A DNA stretch of 64,000 nucleotides. Source: Paraspadella gotoi. Lineage: Eukaryota; Chaetognatha. The stretch is taken from positions 5,749,621 to 5,813,620 of the forward strand of contig CM119264.1 of the NCBI GenBank assembly GCA_051294375.1, given 5' to 3'. Position 1 is the first letter of the stretch; each line of letters opens with the position of its first letter. The notes under the pieces are model-generated. The model was given only the letters and a program-made list of their open reading frames with translations, was not told the DNA's origin and did no database searches. This document shows positions 1 to 11,275 of this stretch, piece by piece. The translations under genes and the position numbers were made by a program.

Positions 1-92
1 ATATCGGTCTTTAGTATATATATAGTACTATACTATAATAATACAAACATCATTCTGTTCACTATTGTCAACCCCTCAATCATCATTTCATT

Positions 93-306
93 AACCGTGT
101 CGTGTAGTGGTAGTATTTCATACCCCACTACTCGTCCGAGAATCAGCAGCACCTATTCCGCCGGAGGTAGCACGAGCTCCTCTCAACCCAAAGGACTCGG
201 GTTCGCGCCCTGCTGATTCACACCTGTCGTGTCGGACTACAGCCCGATACGAAGTTCGGGACCTTGTGTGCAAGAGACGGTAAACTGCTCGCGGCATCGT
301 CTTCTA
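93..306 (+). mobile_element. tRNA-derived SINE-like repeat
   Basis: A box-A-like TAGTGGTAGTA lies near 103 and a box-B-like GGGTTCGCGCCC at 199-210, the usual internal pol III promoter pair, although their spacing is wider than in a tRNA. A 10 bp inverted repeat (140-149 with 210-219) brackets the box B end. The 3' part, 251-306, recurs with small changes at 26,470-26,522, so this is an interspersed repeat. It is not an intact tRNA gene. Confidence 0.45.
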
Positions 307-310
307 AAGT

Positions 311-982
311 CGCCATCTTTTTTCCATCGCTTAGTTTACCTTTGTCAATCAACTGAATACTAACAATTTGTTGTCATCTATTCTCCTTACTATGAAATTA
401 AAATGACAATCAGTAAACATAAGCTGTATTTTTTTCGCTCAATCCATCCACCTCTGTTCCCATCTCTACCTTTCTCGTCCCCAAGCCCATCCTCTCCACC
501 CATCTCTACCTCTCTTTCCCCACCCATCCTCTCCCCCCCCCCATCTTTACCCTCTCTCCCCAGCCATCCTCCACCCATCTCTACCTCTCTCTCCCAGCCC
601 ATCCTCTCCCCCCATCTCTACCCTCTCTCTCCCCCATCTCCTCCGGACGAGAGCACCCTTTCGGCCTTGAACAAAGGCTTAAGAGGCGCGGAAACCGGGA
701 CCACCATTCTCCTTCTTATTCTCCCTCTTTCTCTTCTTCTTCTTTTTATTTTCTCTTTAATCTCCTGCTTTTTCTCCTTCTCTCGTCGGATGAAGATCAC
801 CACGAGGACGACGATGATGAAGACGATGTCGTTGTTGATGATGATGATGATGATGATGATGACGACGATGATGAGAAGGATTGGTATATGAAGATTTTCA
901 GGCTGTTAATAAAATTATTTTTTTTGTTCGTTTGAACTTACTTATGCAATACGGCACATTTGTTTTCTGGACAGGATTTTCA
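311..982. other. Pyrimidine-rich intergenic DNA with CCCATCTCTACC-type minisatellite
   Basis: Positions 457-650 are built from degenerate repeats of a CCCATCTCTACC/CCCATCCTCTCC motif. The same motif family recurs at 20,466-20,558, in inverse orientation at 21,300-21,440, and at 23,750-23,975. A GAT trinucleotide run lies at about 835-862. Open frames here are low-complexity and open on both strands, so I call no gene. Confidence 0.6.
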
Positions 983-994
983 GTCTCTCTCTCT

Positions 995-1037
<43 letters not shown>
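983..1037. repeat. (CT)n microsatellite
   Basis: Near-pure CT dinucleotide tract. A shorter GA tract follows at about 1,168-1,192. Confidence 0.95.
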
Positions 1038-1039
<2 letters not shown>

Positions 1040-1165
1040 CCATGTTTAAAAGGAATCTGATCAACAATGCGGGAGACAGAGCGACGCGGTTTTATGGAAA
1101 ACGCAACGGGAAATGACGTCACGTAATATTTCTATCGCGTAAACAATGAAGAAAGAAGAAACAAG

Positions 1166-1199
<34 letters not shown>

Positions 1200-1855
1200 T
1201 TATTCAAAACTTGATAAATTGAATAAAAAATGTTTTCGGGCCACGCCTAATAAAGTTTTCGGCCCCAGGTGTAATTTTTGATTCTAATGAAAAATCTCAC
1301 AGGTGTGTGTGAATTGTTCACGACCGCTAGACACTCACGGGTGCCGCCAGTCGAGACCATCACCTGCTAATCCTGGTTAAGCCGAGTTAAGCCGCCTGAA
1401 AAGCCTGATGCTTGACCGATGAGACAAGATGAGCCCTTGTCGAAACTTTTGAAATTGTCTGCGATATTTCACGAATCTCACACCTTTTGTTTCACAAATT
1501 TTAAACCTTTTACAAAAATAAACAATACAAAATTCGATTTTAAATAAAACCTTAAATCTAAATCTCCCAAATCTTTCAAAAATATTAAAAATCAAATCGA
1601 AACTGAAAAAAATCTCCTTTTCACATTTTTTTCTCGACGATGAATCAAAAATCCTTTGCACGTCGGAGACGGAAATCTCAATCTTTTCCACGTCAACGAC
1701 GCAAATCTCAAATCCGTCGACACGCGGAGATATTGAGGGATGTTGGCGGGGTGGAGGGTGGGTTGTTATGGAAGGGTCGAGTCGGGTGGGGTGTAGAAGG
1801 GAACTGTGAAGACCGAAAAGGGACTTTTACGAGCGAAGGGGTTAAGGGAAAAAGA

Positions 1856-2190
1856 CTGGAGAAAGAGGAAGACTGAGAAGGAGACTGGGAAAGAGACAGT
1901 TGATAGAGGAAGACTGAGAAGGAGACTTGGAAGGAGACTGGGAAAGAGACTGGGAAGGAGACTGGGAAGGAGATAGTTGATAGAGGAAGACTGAAAGGGA
2001 GACTATGAATGAGATTAGAAAAGAGATTACGAAGGAGACAGTCGAGAGAGGAAGACTGAAAGGGAGACTCTGAATGAGATTAGAAAAGAGATTAGGAAGA
2101 AGACAGTCGAGAGAGGAAGACTGAGAAGGAAAATGGGAAGCAGACTGAGATGGTGGCTAGGGAGGAGACTGTTAAGAGAGGAAGACCCGT
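1856..2190. repeat. Minisatellite, about 65 bp unit
   Basis: Units start with GATAGAGGAAGACTGA or GAGAGAGGAAGACTGA and run through GGGAGACT...GAGATTAGAAAAGAG...GGAGACAGT. Two units, about 1,976-2,040 and 2,041-2,106, are nearly identical over 65 bp. Flanking units are diverged and have internal GGAGACTGG sub-repeats. Confidence 0.8.
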
Positions 2191-2275
2191 TGAAAAGACC
2201 TCGGTCCGATAAGACTCGATCTTCGACTGGGGAATTCCTTGACGAGACGTTACGCCCCATGAGGCAGTGAACGCT

Positions 2276-2405
2276 TTCTTCCCTATGGATTAGAATTCTT
2301 TTACCACTTGCAGCATTAGATTCTTTATTCTCCGTGGATTAGAATGCTTTTAACCCTTGATGCGCAACATGCTTATTTCCCCGTGGATTAGAATGCTTCT
2401 TTCCT
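2276..2405. repeat. Three-copy tandem repeat, about 50 bp period
   Basis: The core GTGGATTAGAATGCTT (first copy TATGGATTAGAATTCTT) occurs at about 2,284, 2,334 and 2,385. A further decayed copy (TGTGGCCTAGAACGCTT) lies near 2,783. Its period exceeds simple microsatellites and it is not pyrimidine-biased like the surroundings. Confidence 0.65.
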
Positions 2406-3262
2406 TTTAAGCCATTAATACTTTCATCAGCAGTTAACATAGATTAGTATAAATATTTGGATTAAAATGAATTTGCTCCTTTGAAGTTTGAACACTCTTG
2501 AAATTGTAGAATGCTGGATGATTTTCTCACGCGGAAAATCAATCATGCTTTTCCCCTTATGGGAATAAATCGTTAAGAGATAATTTTTTTCGGGATAATT
2601 TTAAATATTGGGCAAAGTATAAGTAAAACTAAAATTCTATCTCTCATTGAAATATCGAAATCTTACTTTGAGGTTAAAAACCTTAAACCCTTCAAAAGCG
2701 TTAATCGCTTCATATCACCCCCAGGGGTATTTCAGCTTTAAAAGCTTCCTACCCCCGGGGGCGGTGAGAGCCTTCCCTCCCCCTGTGGCCTAGAACGCTT
2801 ACATTTAGACAATGAAAATGGATTATTCAGTTCGGACGCAGCAGGAGACAAATGAAAGAAACAAACATGGGATGAGCGAACGAGAGAGAGAGAAAAGATC
2901 AAATATAAAGACGGGATCGAGAAAGGCGGCTGCAGCTGCGGTGGCGGCGGCTGAAGTGCGGCTGCTGAAAAGATAAAAGTCAGGCTGCGGACATCTCGGT
3001 CATTTTGATATTTGTTATACCGTTGTTTTTTTATTTTTTTAAAAATTTTTAATCCTCCCAAGAGCGCAGGAAATAGAAATAAAAGGAAAAGAAAAAGAAA
3101 AGGAGAAAGGCGAAAGGCGAAAGGAAAAGGAGAGAAAGAAAAAAGTTGGAAAAAGTAAAGGAAAGAAGGGAAAAGGAGCGGTGGAGCACGCCCTGTGTTT
3201 TTTCGCGAAAATCATCTCACAAATCGAATCAGCATCGAATGGTCGGGGATCTCCTATGACAA

Positions 3263-3266
<4 letters not shown>

Positions 3267-3310
<44 letters not shown>

Positions 3311-3328
3311 AGAGAGAGAGAGAGAGGA
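3267..3328. repeat. (GA)n microsatellite
   Basis: GA dinucleotide tract with one GGGAGAGAGAA interruption. Confidence 0.95.
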
Positions 3329-5193
3329 TTTGAAAGGGATGAAAATGTCATGGAGATGAATTCCAATAATTTTAAGACCCAAAGTTCGAAGTCACTCGAA
3401 CTTTTTCCGTGACAGTTTCTCGTTGTGAAGAGAACTTCTTTCACTTTCTCGAAACGAATTCGGTCAGGAATTGACGTTCGTCACTTTACGTAAAGATATC
3501 ACGTGAAAAGTCGGTCGAGTGTCACGTGATGTCCGCGAACATCATTGCAATCGACTCAGTTTTCGCAAAGTATCTTGTTTAATGTTTATTATCTCTAAAT
3601 GAACCCAACGTTTTCAACTAAACTGTATAACGATTTTTCTAATCATCTGTAAATCATCTGCGACGTCGATTTTTTCTCGTCGGTGAGAGAAAAATAAGAA
3701 ATTTAGGACAAAAACTTTTCCTTCGTCCTTTTTTTTCCTGTTTTTTTTTCTTTGTTTTTTTTAATGTTTTATCTCTTTTTCCATCTTTTTTTAATTTTTT
3801 TTCAAATTATTTTTCTTCCTTTAATTTTCTCCTTTTTTTTGGTTTCATAAATTTTATTCTCAGATTCTCTCCATTTTTTTTCGTTTCATCTTCACTTTCA
3901 ATATTTTCTTTAGTTATTTCNNNNNNNNNNTCTCTCCATTTTTTTTTCGTTTCCTCTTCACTTTCAATATTTTCTTAATTTATTTCTCCTTTTCTTTCTT
4001 TCCATTTTCCGACTATTTTCCTCTCTTCCTTTTTATCTTTTCGTATTCTTTTTTCCTACCTTCATTTTTTTTTACCTCTCCATATAATTTTCTTTTCTTT
4101 TCTCTTTCCTCCTTTCCTCCCTCCTCTCTCTTCCTTCTTTCTTTTCCTTCATCTCTCCTTTTTTTTTCCTCTGATAAATTACGGAGGTGAAAGAAGATGG
4201 CGGAAAATTTCCGATAAAGGGAAAGCGAAAGCTAATTAATTAGTTTTCTTCTCCCTTTCATCTTTTTTCTCCCTTTCATTTTCTGCCCACCTTCGTCCTT
4301 TTTCATAATTTATAATTTTCGTATTTTCTTTCTTTTTTTTTTTAGACTTTCTCATTTCGACTCTTTAGATCGAATGGCTCTGAACCATCTTTTCGATCAA
4401 TGAAGTTTTCGTATTTAATGTTCATATTTAATTACTTTTCGCACTTTTACCTTTTTTCCTCCTCCCCGCCATATTTCTCCTTTTCCGTTTCACGCTCCTC
4501 CTCCTCTTCCTCCTCCTCTTCTTCCTCCTCTCACCCTTCCTCCCGCTCAAAAGAAAAAAAAAGCCCATGAAGATAAAATGAAGCGAAAAGGAAGATTCTC
4601 GTTCGCCCATCGCTTAAGGGGATCCTCATGAATTTATGGGCATAACGAGAATAGTATTCATTTTCCATTTGAAAAGAAACCTCATTTTTTTATCGCTTTT
4701 ATCGAATCGCTCTTCTTTGCCTCTTTGGAGGGAAAACAAACTTGAAACTGACTAATGAAAGAGCGAATCTTTTTCTTTTTCTCTATAGAGAATTCAACAA
4801 TAAACATATACAGAGTTTCTTTAAATGAAAAAAAACGTTAATGAATGTAGGTCCCTTTTCTTGCAAAAGTGGCCTACAATAAACAATCTAAACAATCTAT
4901 GACGTAGCCACGTGCTTTCACTAAAGAGTCAATATCGATGATTACAATTTAAATCAATGAAATCGAGACAGGACATTTCAAACTAGTATAGATTTTTTTT
5001 AAAAAATCTTTAAATTTGAAGATGGAGAAGAGAGAAAATTCGACAAAAGACTGAGTAAGGTTGAACTCACCGATATTGATCGCAGCATCATTTTCGCCGA
5101 TGAAGAGTCCAGATCCACTTTCTTTATTTTTCTTTTTTTTTTTATCCCTCTAAGATTAAAGTCTCAGTTTTTGTTAGATTTCCTTAAACTTGC

Positions 5194-5225
<32 letters not shown>

Positions 5226-5662
5226 GGTAAAGCGATAAGCCGATATACTAAGGGTTGATCGATCCCGATCTCTGCTCACAAATCCAATTCGCCTTTTTTT
5301 TCGTTTTAAATGTTGTCGATTTTTTTTCTCCTTTTTTTTAGGGGGGAGGGTTTAGATTTTTCCTTTTCCTTTGCTTTTTTTTAATTAACCCGAAATCTTT
5401 GTTTGTTTGTGTATAGAATTTTTCTTTTGATTAAATATCGGTATTCCGTCCGTAAGAGAGAAAAAAAAAGAAGAGAAAAAAGACAAAATAAACAATAATG
5501 TATTTCTTCGCCGCAGGAGTTTGAAATTGAAGCGGTTGTTTTCAGCTGCCCTTGACCTGCCCTTGACCTGACCTGTTTTGTTTTTTATTTATTTTTATTT
5601 TTTTTCAGTTAAACTTTACTATCGTCCTTTTTTTTTTCTTATAGACGTCGTCGTCGTTTTTC
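3329..5662. other. T-rich intergenic DNA with a gap
   Basis: Mostly poly-T/CT-rich single-copy DNA. A 10-base N gap lies at 3,921-3,930. About 50 bases before the gap (from about 3,867) repeat right after it (from 3,931), suggesting an unmerged contig overlap. A (GAT)n run lies at 5,193-5,224. No coding exon is supported. Confidence 0.5.
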
Positions 5663-6049
5663 TTGGCGCTTTTTTTTTTGTTGGCTTCTTTGTTTCGTTG
5701 TGATTACGGTGGCGGTGGCGGTGGTGGTAGTGGTAGTGGTAGTGGTAGTGGTGGTAGTTATGCCACTGATGCCGATCGCCTCTCGTCAAACGTCCCCGAG
5801 TCTTCGAATCGAAATCGAGGCGTCGACATGGAAATCGTAAACGAAAGCGAGGCTTCTACGGATTTCGATAAAAACAAAAAGACACTCGCTTCTTCGTCGC
5901 TATGGCGACTGACGGTTCGAGCGTGGGCTAATAATCGGGCGAGACGTAGAGGGAAGGGGGTTGGGGCGAAATGGGTGGGCGCCTCTAATCGTCGATCGAA
6001 GCGAGATGGCGGAGTTGGGCGGTTGGATGAGTTATTTAAACGCCGTTAG
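5663..6049 (+). CDS. Doubtful ORF, 128 codons, Gly/Ser run
   Basis: An open frame with a Gly7-(SG)n run near residues 17-31, then a mixed-composition stretch that is less biased than the other ORFs in this half of the window. I do not recognise it. The Gly/Ser run comes from a GGT repeat. There is no visible homology, promoter or splice context. It could be chance, or one exon of an unannotated gene. Confidence 0.12.
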   Translation: MALFFLLASLFRCDYGGGGGGGSGSGSGSGGSYATDADRLSSNVPESSNRNRGVDMEIVNESEASTDFDKNKKTLASSSLWRLTVRAWANNRARRRGKGVGAKWVGASNRRSKRDGGVGRLDELFKRR

Positions 6050-6416
6050 GCATTGCAGATAGTGGTTGTTCTTGTCGTAGATGTTGTTGTTGTTATTCTT
6101 CATATGGGTCGAAGTTTGATGTAGCTAGTTAATTACTCTGGAACAAAAATTTTAAGGGTTATCAACAAAACATCAATAACTGTCAGGTTTAATCAAAAAG
6201 TAAAATATATTTCCGATAGCGAGATGAAGTAGAATTGGATTCTGAGGAGAGGGTTGTCTGTCCTTCGGCCAATAAGAGAACGAAAAGGGACTTTTCTTGA
6301 CCAATCAGGGACCGAAAGAGAAACCGCGAAACGAGCGAAAACCCATCGAGGGGAGAAACGAGAGAAATGGATCTCATTAACTGAGTCGTGTTTGTTCCGA
6401 GAATTCGGTGGGGCGC

Positions 6417-6452
6417 CTCTCTCTCTCTCATCTCTCTCTCTCTCTTTCTCTC

Positions 6453-6507
<55 letters not shown>

Positions 6508-6583
6508 CTCCTCTTTTCTTCTCTTCTTCTCTTCTCTCTCTCTCTCCTCCTCTCTCTCTCTCTCATCTCTCTCTCTCTCTCAA
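6417..6583. repeat. (CT)n / CTT-interrupted microsatellite
   Basis: CT tract with CTTCT interruptions. Two CCAAT boxes sit upstream at about 6,269 and 6,300, with no recognisable gene after them. Confidence 0.95.
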
Positions 6584-6815
6584 ATGAGATAGCAAGTATG
6601 TCATAAGATGTCCAAATGTAAGCCTTCATTACTTAAACGTTCACGCTTTTACAATAAGTTTTAGTCAGTTTAAACATTTTTTTTTTTTTTTTTTATATCT
6701 TAAAAACTCGCATCAGATTTATCTAAGTCGCTTTTAAAGGCCTAACTCATGCCTAAAGCCCCACTCAGATTCAATGTTCAATGTTCAATGTTCTCTCCTC
6801 GCTCTCTCTCACGAT

Positions 6816-6819
<4 letters not shown>

Positions 6820-6856
<37 letters not shown>

Positions 6857-6909
6857 CTCTCCTCTCTCTCGCCTCTCTCTCAATTCTCTCTCTCGCCTCG
6901 CTCTCTCTC
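6820..6909. repeat. (CT)n microsatellite
   Basis: CT tract with CCTCTCTCT interruptions, preceded by a short direct repeat of TTCAATG. Confidence 0.95.
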
Positions 6910-7144
6910 TGGCGAATGCCCGTCGGAGGATCTCGATTCCAAATCGGATGTGAAGACCGCTGATGATCGTCTCTCCTCCATTGAGGCAGCAGAAAGAAAA
7001 GAGAGAAAATTCCTTTTTTTTTTCTTTTTTCGTCTTTCTGATATCACGACGTTCCGATGTCTCATTGTCTCACGCAGTCTAGTGAAATGCGATGCAAGTT
7101 GAGTCCATGCCATCATGCATTAGACTATGGACTCAGCGATGCAT

Positions 7145-7475
7145 CAGACTTTGCAAGAAGCGGTACGTATGTTGAAGAAACATTAAAGAAATGCTTCAGA
7201 ACTTAAATACAAAAAGCAATATTTTGGATGATGCTCTAAAGGACGCGCCAGGTTTGGCCATATGAGATGTTTTACGTGATGCACCAAGCAATGCCTGAGA
7301 CTTTGCACTAAGCGATTCAGCAGACTCTGCCTTAAATATTAACAATCATTATGCATCATGCTTAACATTTAGCGATGTTTCGTGCTATACTTGGAACACA
7401 GCATAAAGGAATGTGAAGCGATATTTTGAGCCTTGCATTGAGCGATGCATGAAACTTTGCACAAAGCGATGGACT
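7145..7475. repeat. Dispersed 19 bp motif, four copies
   Basis: Variants of ACTTTGCAC(T/A)AAGCGAT occur at 7,147-7,163, 7,299-7,317, 7,431-7,450 and 7,453-7,471, with extra GCGATGCAT words between them. Spacing is irregular, so this is an old decayed repeat rather than a tandem array. Confidence 0.5.
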
Positions 7476-7607
7476 GCCTTGACGACTGCGATATTTTCTT
7501 TCCTTTCCTCCGCGGAATAAGTCGAGATTCGTTGGGGAGGACGAAGAAGAAAAACCAAAACATGGAATAAGAAATGAGGGATAAAAGATATGGAGACTCA
7601 GAAATTG

Positions 7608-7609
<2 letters not shown>

Positions 7610-7645
<36 letters not shown>

Positions 7646-7647
7646 CG

Positions 7648-7718
<71 letters not shown>
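7610..7718. repeat. (GA)n then (CT)n, inverted microsatellite
   Basis: About 30 bases of GA repeat are followed, after ACTCG, by about 70 bases of CT repeat. The halves are reverse complements, so the tract can fold on itself. ORFs reading RERER or SLSLS here are artefacts. Confidence 0.95.
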
Positions 7719-7719
<1 letters not shown>

Positions 7720-7966
7720 CATTACTTTTCTGTCTCCATGCTCCCTCTTCTCACATTGCACATTTACCACACAAACCAGCACCACATATGCTGTCTAGTT
7801 TTCTACGGACGCTTTGCTCTTTCAAAATCGAGGCTCGATACGCTAAAGTCCCAAAACATATTAACACATTCATCTTCGGTGAATTGAAGTCATCAAACTT
7901 CAATCACCATTTTCATCGGTGAGCGAATCACTAGACTCTTTCACCCACCACGACACCGCCGCTCAG

Positions 7967-8110
7967 ACATGCGCGATGCAGACGTGCGCGTGGCCGACTC
8001 TCGAGCAGGCGAAGACAGACCCAGTTAACCCTTCGCTCACTTTCCGCAAGACCATGAAGTCCATGCCCAAATACGACCGACAACTCAACCCCGCAGGATT
8101 TCTCCCATAG
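7967..8110 (+). CDS. Possible terminal coding exon of an unidentified gene
   Basis: A plausible acceptor (CCGCCGCTCAG) at 7,966 opens a 47-codon frame ending in TAG at 8,108-8,110. The peptide is of normal complexity, ends KYDRQLNPAGFLP, and its codons are richer in G/C at third positions than the surroundings, like the supported genes to the right. I see no upstream partner exon and do not recognise the protein. A longer frame starts at ATG 7,919. It may be chance. Confidence 0.28.
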   Translation, partial: TCAMQTCAWPTLEQAKTDPVNPSLTFRKTMKSMPKYDRQLNPAGFLP

Positions 8111-9397
8111 TCTCGTCTGGTTTCGACTAAAATATCCTAAAATTATCTTTTACCGGCGAACCGCGTGTTTCCTCCATCGCTTCTTTCTCTTCCTTTTAAG
8201 CTCGCATGCGGTCTGAGATAATTGAGCGCCCTCTCATTCTCCTTTCCTAGCGATACCTCTTCTCTCTCTCTCCTCCCCAATCGCCTTCAGTTTCGTAATT
8301 GATTTTTTTTATCCTTTGCAAGAAAAGCGCGCTAAAGATTTAACGTCCGGCGATCAACTTAATTCTTCCTTTCTTTTCTACTTCCCCTTCTTTTCTTCTT
8401 TTTCTCTCTTTTTTCTCCTTTTTTCCTTTTTCTCCTTTTTTCTCCTTTTTCTTCCTTTTTCTTTTCTCTCATTTTTCTGTGTTGACTTTTTTTCTTCAAA
8501 CTTACTTTGTTGTTGTTGTTGTCTTTTTTTCCTTTTCGCCTCAGTGAGCAAAAAACATGTTCAGTGCCTGACTCAAGCCTTTATCAGTTTAGAACAGTTG
8601 TATGTAAATTAAAACTTTTACAAACTTTAAAAAAAAAAACCCTTAAACTTAGCTTTCTTTTGATGCAAAGATGACCAAAAATATAATAGGATAATAAATG
8701 ACCTCCAGCAAAATTTTTATCGTTTTTTTTATTGTTTTCTCTTTCGTCTTACTATTACTCTAGATATTAACATATCTAATAGGAGTTTAAATAATTTTTT
8801 TTTGCTTTTTCCNNNNNNNNNNNNNNNNNNNNNNNNNGGTTGACTTTTTTTCTTCAAACTTACTTTGTTGTTGTTGTTGTCTTTTTTTCCTTTTCGTTCT
8901 CAGTGAGCAAAAAACATGTTCAGTGCCTGACTCAAGCCTTTATCAGTTAAGACAGTTGTATGTAAATTAAAACTTTTACAAATTTAAAAAAAAACCCTTA
9001 AACTTAGCTTTCTTTTGATGCAAAGATGACCAAAAATATAATAGGATAATAAATGACCTCCAGCAAAATTTTTATCGTTTTTTTTATTGTTTTCTCTTTC
9101 GTCTTACTATTACTCTAGATATTAACATATCTAATATGAGTTTAAATAATTTTTTTTGTTTTTCTTCGTTTCTTTCTTCTCTTTTTTTTTCTTCTCTTTT
9201 TTTCTTTCCTTTTTCTCTTTTTTTCTCTGTTTTTCTTTGCTGTGTTTTTGTTCCCTTCTATTTGTTTATATTCACGTTCTTTCTTTTCACGTGGAGTCTC
9301 TTGTAGATTTCCTTCTCGTCACCCGTAGTTTACATTCGAAAGTGCCGTCCATTTACCTTTTGTTTTTTCGATTTCCCGCCGATTTAGAAACGATTAC

Positions 9398-9400
<3 letters not shown>
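8111..9400. repeat. T-rich DNA with a 330 bp block repeated across a gap
   Basis: Positions about 8,484-8,812 and 8,838-9,150 are nearly identical, separated only by the 25-base gap at 8,813-8,837. Small differences are few and mostly in homopolymers. This looks like a contig overlap not merged by the scaffolder, or two haplotypes placed in series. No coding exon is seen; the long Phe/Leu/Ser ORFs come from poly-T. Confidence 0.7.
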
Positions 9401-9470
<70 letters not shown>

Positions 9471-9505
9471 CTCTTCTCTCCTCTCTCTCTTCTTCTCTCT
9501 CTCTT
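9401..9505. repeat. (CT)n microsatellite
   Basis: CT tract with CCTCTACTCTTC interruptions. Confidence 0.95.
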
Positions 9506-11092
9506 ACAGACCGTGTGTACCGGGATGATAATCCTCGCTGTAATAACCCATAGCCTCCGGTTCCGCGCAATAAAACGAAATCAGTTGTAAACCACTTCTG
9601 AATTCCAGAAAAGGAACGAAAGGCTCTCACTGTACGTCGACCAAAATAACTCGGTCTTGGAATGAAAGGAACTTCGGCTCTCTCTCTCTTCCTCTCCTCT
9701 CTCTCTCTCAGGCTTCCCCTCGATCCGACTCCATCGCATTTTGTTTTCCATCTCCTGCAATTTTCTTCGCCGAGATTTTACTGACCTCATATCTCGTTTC
9801 TCGCTTTTCAATTCCAGATTTCTTTTCTTTCATCGCCGCACGAGGCGCCGTTGTTGCCTTTCGCCGCGTTATTGTAATTTATTACGAAGGACATGGAAAA
9901 CACAGTGATGCGCGCGGGACAAAGCGGAAGACGAGGGGCGTCCCTCTTCCGCTTTGTCCCGCGCGAATCACTTTCATTTTTTATTCCAGAGTTTAAACGA
10001 TTTACAAATTTGTACAACCAGAACCAATTTTAAAAAATATTCAATAAAATTCAGGTCTCTGAATTTGAGCAGAAAATTGTGAGTAAAACCTCATTCCCTT
10101 CCACAAAGTTATTCTGCGTGCCTTCAATCAAGACTCGATTACCCTCTCGCTTATCAACTTAGCTTCCCTATCTATGAAGTGTTATGTTATATAATATGGT
10201 AACGTTGATTTTCGTTCTCTGTTCGCCGCTGAAAAGTATCAACCATCAGGTTTGATTAATTATTATATTTTTTTTCTTCTAATCTGTCAGTTTATTTAGT
10301 TTAAAATTGATAATAATTAATGTCGACGTCATTATGTAAGAAACTCTAGTAATACTTTTGATTGTCATCAATGAATACGTCATAACCGTTGTCGATTCCG
10401 TTGCAATAATCCTTGTCCTCGAGTCGTTTAATCGTTGTTGTCATTGTCGTCGCCATCGTCGTTGTCATCGTCGTCGCGACGTCTTTCGTTGGTTTTCTTT
10501 TATCCCTGATTATTTCGTCGACGAACGAACGAACGACGACGAACTCTCGCATGAGGAGAAATCGGGAAGACTTTATTAAAATAAAATATATAAATATATT
10601 AAAAATGTATAAATGAATAAATTATTTTCATACAAATCTTTCATACAAATAACCCAGATGCCTCTCCGGAACAAAGACGCAGTTCGGGTAAGTGTCTGGT
10701 CACAAAACTGAAACCCTTCCCTCCTAAAAAATACAGCAACTGCAAGAACCAAGGCTGACCTTGCTTTTTTTTATAAACTGGGAGGCAACAAGCTCAGCGA
10801 TAAGCCGTCCACTGGAGATCTCTGCTTTTCCTTCTTCACTTTCGTTTTTTTCCCTCTCTGTCTTTCTCTCTGTGTCTCCCTCTCTGTCTCTCTCTCTCTG
10901 TCTCCCTCTCTGTCTCCCTCTCTGTCTCCCTGTCTCTCTCTCTGTCTCTCCGTCATTTTTTCTCTCTCCTTTCTCTCTTCTCCCTCTCCCTCTCCCCATC
11001 GCTCGCCTTCATTCATTTGTTCCGCTAATCCTCGGTCATTTATTTTGCCACGTTGCCTGGAGACCGAAAGGGAGAGGAAGAGGAGGGAGGGG
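9506..11092. other. Intergenic DNA, source of the noisy copy downstream
   Basis: Mixed single-copy DNA with the hairpin at 9,911, CGTCGTC trinucleotide repeats near 10,440-10,535, and CT/CTGT tracts at 10,850-10,960. About 9,710-11,060 is matched in order by 12,595-14,660. No exon recognised. Confidence 0.5.
9911..9965. repeat. Perfect 20 bp inverted repeat (hairpin)
   Basis: Arms 9,911-9,930 and 9,946-9,965 are perfect reverse complements around a 15-base loop. The arm core is GCGGGACAAAGCGGAAG. Pairing continues outward with one mismatch through ATCACT. The arms are far richer in G/C than the surrounding DNA. A damaged version lies at about 12,890-12,965 inside the noisy patch. Confidence 0.85.
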
Positions 11093-11114
11093 GAGAAGAG
11101 AGAGAGAGGAGAGG

Positions 11115-11153
<39 letters not shown>

Positions 11154-11214
11154 TGGTCATCATTTTCTAATCTCTCTTTCTCTCTCTCGCTATTTATCTC
11201 TCTTCTACTCTCTT

Positions 11215-11250
<36 letters not shown>

Positions 11251-11275
11251 NNNNNNNNNNNNNNNNNNNNNNNNN
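11093..11275. repeat. (GA)n then (CT)n, ending in a gap
   Basis: A GA tract to about 11,152 is followed by a CT tract to 11,250, then 25 Ns (11,251-11,275). The assembly appears to break inside the self-complementary microsatellite. Confidence 0.9.

Larger units (their letters stand above)
1193..3266. other. Intergenic stretch with two tandem repeat arrays
   Basis: No coding exon recognised. Besides the arrays listed separately (1,856-2,190 and 2,276-2,405) it contains AT-rich single-copy DNA and a purine-rich AAAGG-type tract at 3,065-3,180. Two E-box-like CACGTG sites lie just downstream near 3,500-3,530. Confidence 0.5.
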
